The translations under genes were made by a program, and so were the position numbers. Of a stretch of DNA of 64,000 nucleotides, positions 33,739 to 45,700 are shown piece by piece. The notes below the pieces were generated by a model. It was not told the DNA's origin. It did no database searches and was given only the letters and a program-made list of their open reading frames with translations. Each line of letters begins with the position of its first letter. The first letter of the stretch is position 1. This DNA comes from Oryzias latipes. Taxonomy: Eukaryota > Chordata > Actinopteri > Beloniformes > Adrianichthyidae. The stretch is taken from contig NC_019866.2 of the NCBI RefSeq assembly GCF_002234675.1, forward strand, positions 3,392,642 to 3,456,641, in the 5' to 3' direction.

Positions 33739-34650
33739 CCAAGTTAATGGGTGGGGTGGGGGGAAAAAAACGCTTGGAGGAGGGATCGCGATAAAGTTTT
33801 GGTCAAATCAAGTGCAACAGTCACCAACGCTGCCATCACATGAAACCCTCAATCCTTTCTTGGGATCAGATTGATAGGGACATGCAAGTGCGTGGGATAT
33901 TCCAAGTATGTGCTCGTATATGTATGCACTTGGACCCGGCTTGTGCAACCTGTAACCCCCCCCACCACACACACACACAAATCACACAACAGGAAGTGAC
34001 AAATCGGACAATTTTTTAAATGAAGGAATCTGCACTTCCAGGTCCGGTGAGTTGTAGCATGGTTAAAGCACAAACACAAAAGATGGTTGCACATTTTCTC
34101 ACAGAGAGTGTGAACTGTCCGGAAGATCCGGCTTCCTGCTGAGGAACTGTCATCAATCAGAGATTCCATCAGTCAGCAGCTGCTGGTATAATGTCCTGGG
34201 GCAAAATGTACCCAACGGCTGGCACTGAGCGCTTGACAGCAGAAAATGTGCAGATGTTATCGTTCCGTCTTTTTTAAGAAATGACTTCATTAAACATACT
34301 TTTGTTGTTGGCAACAAGTGCCCTGAGGCTTTAGATTGTCTGGGATCTTTCTCTGGTTTAGCAAAGTTGAACCTCTTTGCTCCATCAATTTGATTCCTGT
34401 CAGTATTTGTCAAAGTGATGCCCCAGATATTTCTGTTACTGTCAAGTACCCAAGAAACAGGTCGTGTCATACCATTTGTCAACCTGTGCGCTAATCTGCT
34501 CCCTCTTGAGGAGCTTTATTCCATTTCACGTTGATGGAGAAAATAGTTTTAATACATAGCCTCCTCCTGATTGGCCAGAGTTGTTACTATAGAAACAATG
34601 AATCAGACTGACTAAGACCAATTACTGCTTACTGATGACTCCTGGCTCCA
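33739..34650. other. Intergenic stretch with no recognised gene
   Basis: Upstream flank of the PRY-SPRY gene, with a (CA)n-like run near 33966-33978. A 109-codon frame on the minus strand at 34153-34482 has no domain I know and no clear exon borders; it may be a remnant of a mobile element. Confidence 0.4.
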
Positions 34651-34651
34651 G

Positions 34652-35179
34652 CATGGCAACATCCATCCATCCATCTTCTTCCTCTCATCCGGAACCGGGT
34701 CGCGGGGGCAGCAGTCTAAGCAGAGATGCCCAGACTTCCCTCTCCCCGGCCACCTCCTCCAACTCCTTCGGGGGCATCCAGAGGTGTTCCCAGGCCAAAT
34801 GAAAGATGTAGTCTCTCCAGCGTGACCTGGGTCTTCGTCGGGCCTCTGCCCAGTGGGACATGCCTGGAACACCCAGGGAGGCATCCAGGAGGCATCTGGA
34901 CTAGATGCCCGAGCCACCTCAACTGGCTCCTCTCGATGTGGAGGAGAAGCGGTTAAACTCCGAGCTCACCGTGGGTGACCAAGCTTCTCACTTTATCTCC
35001 AAGGTAGCGTTCAGCCACTTTACGAAGGAAGCTCATTTCAGCCGCTTGTTTCAGGGACCTCGTTCTTTTGGTCATGACCCAGAGCTCATGGCCATAGGTG
35101 AGTATTGGAACGAAGATCATTAAGAGCTTTGCTTTCTGGCTCACCTCTCTCTTCAGCACAACGTAACAGTAAAGCGACC
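34652..35179 (-). mobile_element. LINE reverse transcriptase C-terminal fragment
   Basis: Translated pieces match the C-terminal end of a common fish non-LTR retrotransposon: TYGHELWVMTKRTRS, then QAAEMSFLRKVAERYLGDKVR, RWLGHLVQMPPGCLPG and a tail with (GGAT)n (CCATCCATCCAT on the plus strand). The frame is broken between pieces. The 5' part continues at 35391-35690 beyond a SINE insertion. Severely 5' truncated. Confidence 0.85.
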
Positions 35180-35184
35180 GAATA

Positions 35185-35390
35185 GTGGCCAGCAGTTTAG
35201 CTCAGGCGGTGGAGCGGGTCGTCCAACAACCGAAGGGTTGGCAGATCGATCCCCGCTCTCCCCAGCCAGCTGTCGCCCCCCGAGTGCGGCTAGTCTGCAG
35301 CTCACCGCTCCCCCCAGGAGATGGGTCAAAATGCGGAGAAGAATTTCCCCATTGTGGGATAAATAAAGTATCAATTATTATTATTAATTA
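35185..35390 (+). mobile_element. tRNA-derived SINE inserted in the LINE
   Basis: The tRNA-like head is TAGCTCAGGCGGTGGAGCGG, with a B-box region GGCAGATCGATCCC. The body ends GTGGGATAAATAAAGTATC and an (ATT)n tail. It lies in opposite orientation between two halves of the LINE fragment, so it is the younger insertion. Some LINE sequence is missing at the junction, so a clean target duplication is not seen. Confidence 0.8.
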
Positions 35391-35690
35391 GCCTTTCAAT
35401 CTCAAGCTCTGATCTCTCCTCCCTCATGAAAAAGACCCCAATATACTTACCGTTAAACTCCTCCTCCTGGGGCAGGAGCACTCCACCAACCCAGAGAGGG
35501 CAAATTGCCTTTCTCCGGCGGCATCCAGATTGGGAAAAAATTGTGTCTGAATTGACTTCATTTCTTTGGGGCTGTAAGTCATTTTCTATGGTTGATGTCA
35601 CTCTCACTCGGTCCAGTTCTCTAATACAGTCAATGGTTTCAGCTGTTACTCTGGTCATCACCTTCATATGACGACTCCGACGCCTGGCCT
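35391..35690 (-). mobile_element. LINE fragment, upstream half
   Basis: Minus-strand frames include FNGKYIGVFFMREERSELEI, matching the YLGVLFTSEG region of the same LINE family whose downstream half is at 34652-35179. More 5' sequence (TRVTAETIDCIRELDRV) is less typical and may be diverged or another element. Confidence 0.65.
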
Positions 35691-36955
35691 TACCTAAAAC
35701 AGATGAATGGATAACGAAAATAAGAGACTGTTAATATTCCTATAAACGCGGTAGAGTGGAAAATGTAATGGTCACCTGTCAATCAACAGACCATACCTCT
35801 ACTTAATTCACACTTGTTAGACAAAACGGTTGACAAAAGTTTTAGAAAGCAAACTGTTGGCAAACTTTTAAAGTTTGGCTCACGGAGATTTTCCTTGTTT
35901 AACAAACCTCTAGAGGTCAGTTGGGGAACGGAGTGGGCTACTTTTGTTTTTAAATGAGCTTTAACCCAGAAGTCAAAGGGTTTTTCCTTTCAAGCTTCTT
36001 ACAATTTATGTACCATGTGTAACTGACCACTTCCTGCCCAAAGAATGCACATCTAAAGCTTTTAAGAAGAATTCATCAGTCTGGAAAAACACAAGTTGAT
36101 AGTCTCTAAACGAAAAAGAAATAACAATAAATACAGTAACCAGTAAAGCTCTGTGCTTGTACAGGACATGTTTTCTTTACTTTTTTAGTAAAATGAAAAA
36201 CTTTATTTTTAAGCTGCTTTGTTGTTTTAGCATGAACGCAGTTGGTTCTTCTGTTTCTTATTTGCTTCAATGTCTGCTAATAATTTCAAATAAGATGAGT
36301 ACACTTCCAAGTTTTTTGAAAATCTTTTGAAAATCATCATCAAATGTTTACATCAATCTAGCAGACAAAAAAGGTTTTTGAAAAAGTTTCAATGGTTAAA
36401 CTACTTTAATAATTCAATAATCATTATTTACATTCAGGAAATGTGAAAAAGTTTAGGGAGAGACTGGGATCTTAAGGTTTCAGAGGAACATTTCCTGGCA
36501 GACTGTAGTGCGACTCGTTAAACTAGCCCTGCAGGAGCATCACTTCATTAACTCATAAGATAAGGAGTCCACTCATGTGTGACTTACAAACCTCCCCTTG
36601 GCTCTTGCTGATCACATAAATAACATCTTGTCACAGTAAAGCGTCATCTTTATATTAGAGGAAGTAATATAATGATGTTTAATTACCTGCTTGGCTCTGA
36701 TTGACCACATATACAGCGTGGGGGGCGTGAAAACATATTTTAGCAGCTGCTCCTCGCTGCTGTCAGCAACTGGGCGTCAATAGTATTGTACCGTGGCCTC
36801 TGGGTGTCTTTAGGGCCACTATTTATTACAGTCAATCATTGCGATTCTAGAGTGCGCCGCTTCCTGGTTTGGCCGTTAAAAGCCCTATCATGTTACTTAA
36901 TTACATGCTAGCATGATGGGGTGGGATGTTGAAAGGGATACCAGAAGGATAAAAT
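35691..36955. other. Intergenic, nothing recognised
   Basis: AT-rich DNA without exons, RNA genes or repeat ends that I can define. Confidence 0.45.
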
Positions 36956-36957
36956 AT

Positions 36958-37072
36958 GGGCAGACAGGACTGTATGCTGCGCAGACAGGGCTGTATGCTG
37001 CGCAGACAGGGCTGTATGCTGCGCAGACAGGGCTGTATGCTGCACAGACAGGGCTGTATGCTACGCAGACCC
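36958..37072. repeat. 21-bp minisatellite, five copies
   Basis: Five copies of GCAGACAGGGCTGTATGCTGC with one or two base changes each. Three frames stay open across it because 21 is a multiple of three. There are no flanking exon signals. Confidence 0.92.
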
Positions 37073-40000
37073 ACTGGGAGTCTCTTTACGTCAATACACA
37101 ACGCCATAGCTTCTCTTAGTGTTTTGATCGTGTGGATTATGTTCTAATAATGATTTAAAACGGCAATTGATGGTTCAAAGTTGGACCCTTGCACCTGTAG
37201 CTTCATTAAGTCACATTCCTAAAACTGAAGGCAAAATCTAAATTATTGTCAGGAGATCATGGTCGGCGGTAGAAACGTAAACATTTAAAAAAAAATGAAC
37301 TTAAGACACGAAAAAGACCACAGAGAATCAAAAAGGTGAGAAAACAGAGTAGAAAACCTGATAAAGATAACTGAATTATTATATAGACTGAGGACAATAA
37401 ACAGAAATGAAAAACATTATCAAAAACACTGACAAAAGTAAAAATAAAAATCCTCACATTATAATTTAAAAACTCAATCAATAAGATTATTTTAAAAAGA
37501 ATGTATTTAGCCATATTGTTATGTATTTAACAGAAAAGCTGCAGTATCTTATTCATTGAGGACTTCCTGGGTGTCTCATGTCATTTTTGTTCTTCTTAGA
37601 AATGTTTTTTAGCTCAGCTCTTATTCCCGTGAAACTTTGCTGTTAAGTTGTTCCTGGCAGAACTCTACCTCCTCTGATTGCATAAAAAATAAAATCATCA
37701 ACCTTCCTCCACCATGCTCCACAGTACTGATCCTGTGCACTAAATGAACTCAAGTCCACAGTTTTCTTTACTAAAAGCAAGAAATGATTTAGGCACATTT
37801 AGGTATAACTTTGCAAGCATGATTATCTTTTTACAATTTCTATGAATATTTGTTTTCTATTTTTCTTTTATTAACAAACAATAATGGACACCAATGGAAG
37901 ATGAGGTAGCTTCTGCGATCTTTGTCATTTTAAAGAAATAAATAAAGGTAAACAGCAGGTAAATGTGGATCAAGTGGATTCACAGAACTGCAGATGAAAC
38001 TGACATCTTTTTAAAAGACATTCAGTCTCTCTCTCTGAAACCTACCAGTCACTTTAGGAATCTAGGCGTAATTATGAAATATAACCCACACTTTTACAGT
38101 GACCGATAAGATGACTAAAGGAGACGAAAACAATCCTTTTTTTCCAGCAGGTCAGACTCCTGTAACCCTGTGGACTAAAGTGGTAAAGGTCCAGCAAAGC
38201 AGCTGCAGATCCTTCAAAAAACCAGAAAGCAGGAGCACCTCAGTCCTGTTCTGGGGACTTTGAACTGACTTCTTGTTGCTCTGAGAACAGACACATGTTC
38301 TTGGCTTCTCCGTGTTTTAGCACCAAAGTTCCTGTCTGGCTATAAAGCAGCTGGAACTCTGAGGCGTTCAGGGACAGACCTTTTGCTGGTGTCGTGAGTC
38401 CGGACTAAACAAGCAGCATGTCAGGCGCATGCAGTTCAGCCCTGTCTTTACTGCAATGTTCAAGTCTAGGATCTAATCTATTTGTTTTTTTAGATCATTG
38501 TGTGACAGTCTGTTATCTGCACTCTGTTTTTTACTTGTTGTTTTAGAGGCTTCCTAACCTGCTGTGTAAATGTACTTTTACTGTCCTGGTTGTCATCTTA
38601 GTTCTTAATAGCTCTTTGAATTATCTGGAAGAGGAATTGCGCTTTACAAATAAGCACAGCCCGACGACTCTGGAGTTAATTTGCCGAGTCGTTAATTCTA
38701 AAAAGCCTGGCAGACGGTCCTGAATGTTTTCCACTTGTAAATAATCTTCCTCTCTGTAAATTGATAGACCTAAAACGCTATATAGGCCTCACATACTGAT
38801 GGGCAGCAGCAGTTGCTTATCTGCAATCACAGCATACATTTTAATGAGAACACATCTCTCATTATCTGCTCCTCAATGGATGTTTTTTTTTTTATTTTTT
38901 TGGTGATTTTAAGGCTTAGTATTCAAGTCAATTAAAATTCCTGATGAGTGAAAGCTTGGAACATTTTACTACATTTGTTTTCCGTAAAGATTAAAACTCC
39001 AAAATATGCATAAGGTGGGGGAACAGCCAACCCTTAAAAAAACAGAACAATTTGTTTCAATAAACATGTTCATATTTACAATACAGTTAAAATAATGTAG
39101 GTTTATAGATAGACATTAATAACAACGCAAAATAGGGAAAAACTATGTAATTAAACTATTAAGATGTCTGTCAAACCCAAACATTATAATAATTATAGTT
39201 AAGGAATCATAATTGTGTTCATCATCAATACACAATAATAACATTAGTAGCAATAATATTTGTTTTTTTTACCTGACTATGCATGTTTACCATAATAATC
39301 TTTGGTTGATATTGTTATTGTCGACAAAACTACTTTTATACAAGCTATTATCTATTATTACATCATATCTGCTTTTAACTGTTTTTAAACTTTAGAATTT
39401 ATTTTAATTGTTTTTGCTCAAACCCCAGACTATTAGTAATTTTTTTTCCCGCATACAGATTTTTTTTTCTTGTTCAAATGTAAATAATTTAGTGGATAAA
39501 AGTTTTTTTTAACTTGAAATTGAATACATTATTGTGCTAGTTGGGTTAATTTCTAAGAGAGCTACAAAAACCAAAATCCAGTTTAAAGTAATCCTTGATT
39601 TGTTCTTTTTAGGCATCTGTAAGCTTTAATATTCTGCTATATAGTATTCAATGATAAATAATGATGTAAAACATATTAAAATGAATTAATAAGACTGCAT
39701 CCTAGAATATGAGTAGCTTTAAAAAAAGAATAGGCCTGACGGAAACGAATCATTAAAGGAAAGCTGGTACCCCTAATATGTCTGGTTTGGTATTTTCCAC
39801 TCTTATTTTTCTCAACCGTGATCTTATAGCTGCAGTTGTTGGTGAAGCTTATTGGAGTTAATGGAGCCTGGAAAGGCGTGAAAACAACAGGGCAGATAAA
39901 CCTTTAGTAGTGCATAAGCATAAACAACAACCAAAGAGAAGGAGGCCATCCTGCCTGTGGTGATGTCACACTAGCAGCTCTTCATGACATGCATCTACAT

Positions 40001-41597
40001 CCATTCCTGCCATCAATTTGTGTTCAGGACAGCTTATAGTATTTCCCTTTTATGACCCTGTGCTTTTAAAAACATGCAGACTACTTTTGTCAGAACATTA
40101 AACAGTTGAGCTGCAAAAACAACAACAAATCATTTCTACACTATTTTCAGTTTCAGTGTGGCTCATTCTCTGCAGCAAAGCAACGCAGCAGACTCCACTG
40201 ACAAAAATCTCTGTTGGCAAAAATGGTACTGCATAGAAGTTTTGTTTTTTCTGCACCACAAAGCTTAAAAATGTACAAAAAATATAGATATTTGGTGCAC
40301 ATGGCATTACTTTATGACTTACAAAGCCTGCAGGAGACTTCGGTCTGTTTCTGGCATTTAACAGGGTATTTATTGAAATAGAGAGAACAACTCTTTGTTC
40401 TTTTGGAGAACTTTCACATGCAGCTTGCTGCTGCAAAAGCTGGTAGAAATTAAATTGTAGAGTTTACAGTGAATGACAATAACCGTATTATTTCAATATC
40501 ATAAGAAATCCTTCAAAATATGGCAAACCACCACCCAAATATCCCTTTTACTAAGAAACTACCTACTGACATTTTTATATTTGGACCCAAAGAAACAGTT
40601 CAAAGGTCACTCAGCTTTAGTTTTTGGATGAAAAACCTGGACCCTCCCTCAGAAATGATCTCAGGATGTGACCGATTGTTTCTATCGTTGCCTTATTTTT
40701 GATGAGCTGATTGCCCCCCCCCCCCCCACCCCCCCCCCACCCACCTGGCAGAGGCAGATCTCTTTACAAACGGATGACTTTTGTCATGCGGTTGATTTCA
40801 CTCCATCTCTCCTTCCCCTCAGCTGTCATCACCATCTCACGCTTCACGTTCTTCAGCCACACAGCAGGAGGGATGTGTGGGACGCTCGCAGTCCGGGACG
40901 GGGCGTGTCATTCTCAGAAAAGGCCTTCTGCCGATTGGATGAGCTGCACTTCAGAACTGAGCCTCCCACAATGAGAGGATTTTCCTCGCAGTTGGAGGTG
41001 CTGACTAAAAACAGCCAGACTGGGTGATTGACAGGAGGAAGAGGAGTTGCAATGTTGACACAGGGATTTTAGGACATCCTGTTTCAGGGGGCCGTGCTGC
41101 TGTGAGACTGTGACCTCCCTGACTCATACTTAAAAATACAAACAGTGGAGGAAAAGTCCACATTAGCTGGAAATTTCGCGTTTCGTCTTGAAAATAAAAA
41201 CCAAAGACATCAAAAATTAAAGCTGCAAGTGGCGCCACCCACACTCGCCATTATCCCCGCCACGCCCCCATTACCCCATTTGGTTTTACCTGCCCTAACT
41301 GGCTTCAGGCCCTTCTCTCTTCTGTCTCTGCTACCCTTGGTCAGAGCTGCATGTGACAAAAATTACTTTTCAAAAGGGCAGCTCTTTTGTTGGTTTTATC
41401 TCCATAGCAACCATTTAACTTTTTGGTCACCAGGGCGTGACGAACAGTCCTGTGCACGTTTTAGAAGAATCTGCAAAGTTAAACTGTTGGATTTCCTTGG
41501 CAACTGAGGTTTTTCTTTTAAATTAACCACAGCCACATATCTGATAGGTTCATATCGTATGTCATATCATTTTTTTTAGCTCGAGCCAACGACTCAG
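37073..41597. other. Intergenic, mostly unassigned
   Basis: AT-rich sequence. A degenerate LINE-like 3' region may lie at about 38140-38660 (ending GCGCTTTACAAATAAGC). A C-rich low-complexity run is at 40713-40741. From 40800 to 41300 GC content is higher but I see no exon. Confidence 0.4.
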
Positions 41598-41725
41598 ATT
41601 ATTCATTCATCTTCCTCCGTTTTGTCTCTTTCAGGGTCACAGGGCTGCTGGAGCCTATCCCAGCCACTTGTGGGCGAAGGCGGGGGACACTCTGGATGGG
41701 TTGCCAGTCTGACGCAGGCTACTCA
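41598..41725 (-). mobile_element. Partial tRNA-derived SINE
   Basis: The minus strand carries the 3' half of the SINE at 10529-10883: the dimer-like block around GGCAACCCATCC, then GGCTGGGATAGGCTCCAGCA and GTGACCCTGAAAGAG with a GAATGAAT-type tail. The tRNA-like head is missing. Confidence 0.75.
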
Positions 41726-42573
41726 TAGATTCAATTTTCACAACATTCCGGTAAAAAATGTGCGAGCAACAGGGGAACGCCACTTTTGGAAGCTCGCCAT
41801 GCTAACGCCATTCAAAATATACAAGTTCTAATTCCAACGCTTTAGCTTCCCAATGATGCTTGAGGAAATTCAAGATGGAAGCCTCTTCCTGAGGTCAAAG
41901 GTCAATGAAATTTGGGTTGTGGCTGTAGACTTAGCCTGGCAGTGTGTGTGGGACATTTTGTGAAAATCACTCGAACTAATTTTCTTTTCCAGTTCGTCCA
42001 ACAACGGTAAAATCGGCTAATTTCCCACTTTGCAACAGAATGGCCACCAAGCTGCAGGTCATGTGACCATCCCGTAGTAATTTCCAAACTTCCTTTCACT
42101 TAAAAGGTGCACCAAGGGAAAAGAATCGTGAAAATCTGGTCCTTTCAGTCCAGGACTGCTGCGCAACAAAATGAGGATCGTCTTGTAAACAGGAAATTAA
42201 AGGGGGTCTTCATAAATCAATGCATCACATGTGCATAAAAAGGTAAAGCCAGTAGAGAGACAACAGGACAAAAAACGGATTATTTACATTCCGATGGGAT
42301 TTAGACCTTTTTGACCAATGTTTTGTTGTCAGCCGATCCTGCTGTTACTCCCAGTACTCGATCGATTATTTGGTTCACAGTTAATGCTCACTGAAGGATG
42401 AACTTTCACCAAGTTTAGTTGGTGAAAGTTTATCCTATAAAATGTGATATTTTTTGACACTTCTGAGCTACCCTAAAGCCCACCAACCTTTTTAAATAAG
42501 AGGGATGGTGGCCCTTATCCCAGTTTTTCACTGTAAGGATGATGTGAGTCAAGTTCATCTGTGTAATAAATAC

Positions 42574-42579
42574 TTTATT
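42574..42579 (-). terminator. emc10: emc10 poly(A) signal
   Basis: AATAAA on the minus strand, about 160 bases after the distal stop codon, at a normal distance for a short 3' UTR. Confidence 0.6.
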
Positions 42580-42736
42580 CTCACATTAGTAGGAAAAATG
42601 AATGCAGTCCTTGATGAATCAGGTTTAAGTCGTGTTACAGACACTTATCGTTCTTAAATAACCTCACGTACAGAAATCAAAGCGCTTTGCCGTTCATTAT
42701 ATGTTTAAGAAAAAAAAGAAATGGGCCTGATCCTGA

Positions 42737-45700
42737 TCATCGCCCGCCGCCGTTACCCCCGCCACCGCCTCCACCTCCAGATTGATCCTGAGCGCCAGAC
42801 ATCATCAGGAAGAGAACCAGAGGGACGATGTACATCCACTGTGGGTGGGAGGAGGGAAGAGAAGGAAGAAAGGTGAATACAACAGCATATTTGGTTTTTA
42901 GGATGAAGTGTGATCAATAGGTTTCTATAAGGAGTTCCTGATTCTGTTAAATCTAAAAGAGGACAAACGAGCAGACGAGGAAAAGCAGAATTAAGTTTTA
43001 GGGTCAAACCCAAACAAACACAAGACGTTTCTGAACTGATCGGAACCTCATCGAAAGAATTTTTACAATTTTATCATTTCATTCACCACCCTGAGATGTA
43101 ATTAGCATTTGACCCAAAATACAACACCCCAATGAAAAAGAGTAAATCAAGCAGGGAGGCGTTAGTTATTCACACTGTAAAGAAGTTAGTCACAAACACT
43201 GAAGAAGGAGGAGGACAGGTGAGCCACAAGTAAGAAGACTGTACTTCAGTGGGTATCAGCTCTGCTCTCTGCCTCCCCCTGCTGGGGGCTGGGCCGAATT
43301 GGAGACCATGAGGAAGATAGCACCTCCCAGAATCAAATACCACTGCAACACACCACAGTATCAAGTCAACACAGCGACAGGGGACACGGCACGCGACCAA
43401 ACAAGACAGAGAGGAGCTCAGCCGAGCCAAGAGAGGGGACACGGTCCATACGCCTCCAATGAAAACACAGGACCACACGACCGTGTCAAACAAAACTGAA
43501 CGTTACAGCAGCTCTAAAGCAAGAAAATACCCTTCAGCGATAGTAGGCAGGGCTGAGATGAGGCAAAGGAAAAAAAAAAACCACCCAAAACTAAACTGCT
43601 GTTAAGTTATGGACACAGATGCTAAACTAGCATAAAAAAAAAAGAAAGACTTTATTTGCCTTGATGTCAACCAAATTGACTACACAAGAGGTTTGAAAGC
43701 ATTGTTACAAAGACAAGTTAAAACAGAGGAGGTTAAAGCAACCATCTCTGTGGACATGAAGGTCAGACTGATGGCGATAAACTGCAGTCTTGAGGTGCAA
43801 CACTTACATATTTAGCGAAGAACGACTTCTGCTCCTGTGGATTTTTGCCTTTCTTCTCAAACTCCTGCTCCATTCGCTGGATGAAGAGCGCCGTCTCAGG
43901 TCTGCGGGAAAGTTCTCATCAGTATTCAAAGAAGGAAAAGACTTGTTCCACAAGTCCTGATAAACGTGAGAAGACCAAAGACGTCAGGAAAACAGGACTC
44001 CCCCAAATATTTATACAGCTGAGCACTTCCAAAGGATCGTCTTCTGATCTATTTTCAAAGCATTCACGGTGGTCTTGTCATCATAATTTTAAACGTTTTT
44101 GAAATAAATTAATGACACGTTTTTAGCCAAAAACCAAAAACCTGTCATTTTCTAGGACAGTTTTCTGCAGTGGCAGGAGTCCATTAAAAATGTGGTAGGC
44201 AGAACTGTTGTCACGGGGTGAGCCTGCCCCTACTTACCATCATCCATCTCTCTAACTCTCATGCTATCTTAATAATCCATGCAACAACAGTGGAGAGCAA
44301 TCCAGCCATACAGTTTGGGTCAAGATTCCAGCGCAGACGGGGAAAACAAAGACGTTTATGGACCCATTTGTCTGCAAGTGGATGCTTTAGAATGGAGCAA
44401 AATTAACACAAATAAACTCTTCATCACATGGCATTCGTTTGTCTGCTCCTGATTCCTTATATGAATAAAGAAATATGCAGGAATGCAGTTTTAAGCTTAA
44501 TTGTCTTTATACATGTCCTCCATAATCAGGAAAATGCCATTAGAACATGTTAAAAACACCAAAACAAGATTTTCATCAGAGTCTGTCTTTGAAGAACGCT
44601 TTGAAAATAGATAAAATGATGATCAGACCTAATACAACAAAGAAGTGTTCATGTTATTGTAAAGGAAATTAAACTTGAATTTATCAAACATAAGGAGAAA
44701 TGCTTGTTGAAAAACTTCTATTGAAATACATCTTTAAGGCAGCTGCTTTTGCTTGGTTTTGTACATTTAGGAATCTTGTGGCGTTTTGACTTTTCTGTTT
44801 CTAGCGCCACAATGATTTTAAACAGTTATTCTAGATAATGCTGCATTAGTTCATATGTGTGTCAAGACAAGCAGATAAGAGTGGTAGCTGTGGTCAAATA
44901 TACAACCCTGAGCTTGTGGCAATACAGCAGATAGCATCGGCTCCAGAAAAAGACATTTTTTAATATAAATAAGAAAAGAAAAACTAAAAAAAAAGAAACC
45001 AGGACTGACCCTGGTGCGTTGACTGGAGCCATGATGCTGAGCGTGGTGTTGAAAACCTCAAGATCAACTTCGTCTTCCACCTCGATTCCCCTGCAGGCTC
45101 CAGGTAAAGTCACTATGGAAACGCCGATGAGGTATCCGGAGACGTCGGTGTGGAGCGTGATCACGTCACTCAGGTGGGACTCAACCATGGCACACTGAGG
45201 ATCACAGAGGAGAAGCAGGCCAACCTTACCACGATGTAACCTCTGAAGTGTACCAGCTAGTTAAAGCTAAACATAAATTTCCTCTCTAGTTGTAGTTCAG
45301 CCTGAAAGGTGATGGCCTTCAGACAAACTTTCTCAGCTAAGCTTAGAACTTAAATCTACCAAAAATGATAAGAACTTTTTGATTTGAAGAATGAAAAAAA
45401 ACTCATGGGATATTTCAAAAGATAGAGGAAAAAACATCAAGGTAATCACATATATCTAACTAAAACCTTTCAATCTCTTCCTCTACATTACAACAGCATT
45501 TTTGTAACTTTTAACCTCTTTCTAAAAGGCATTTTCTATGTGTATTTATTCTATTGTTTATCATTTAAACAGAAATATTTTTCCACAAAATAAATTGAAA
45601 ACAAATACAATTGACTAATTTTCACAAATAGAATCAACAGAGACTTGCAACCCCTTTGGTTTTATAATAAAACAACCTGATCTGAATGTGGTATTTCCTG

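Noticed and set aside
35185-35390. A true tRNA gene
   Set aside because: The tRNA-like head belongs to a SINE with a body and (ATT)n tail, and the cloverleaf is not intact by eye.
40711-40974. Proline-run frame
   Set aside because: It is a C-rich low-complexity tract with no exon signals.
44862-45188. Reading emc10 exon 5 onward without splicing as a membrane protein
   Set aside because: The hydrophobic run comes from the AT-rich intron. A donor at 45010 joins in phase to the next exon and restores the known EMC10 sequence.
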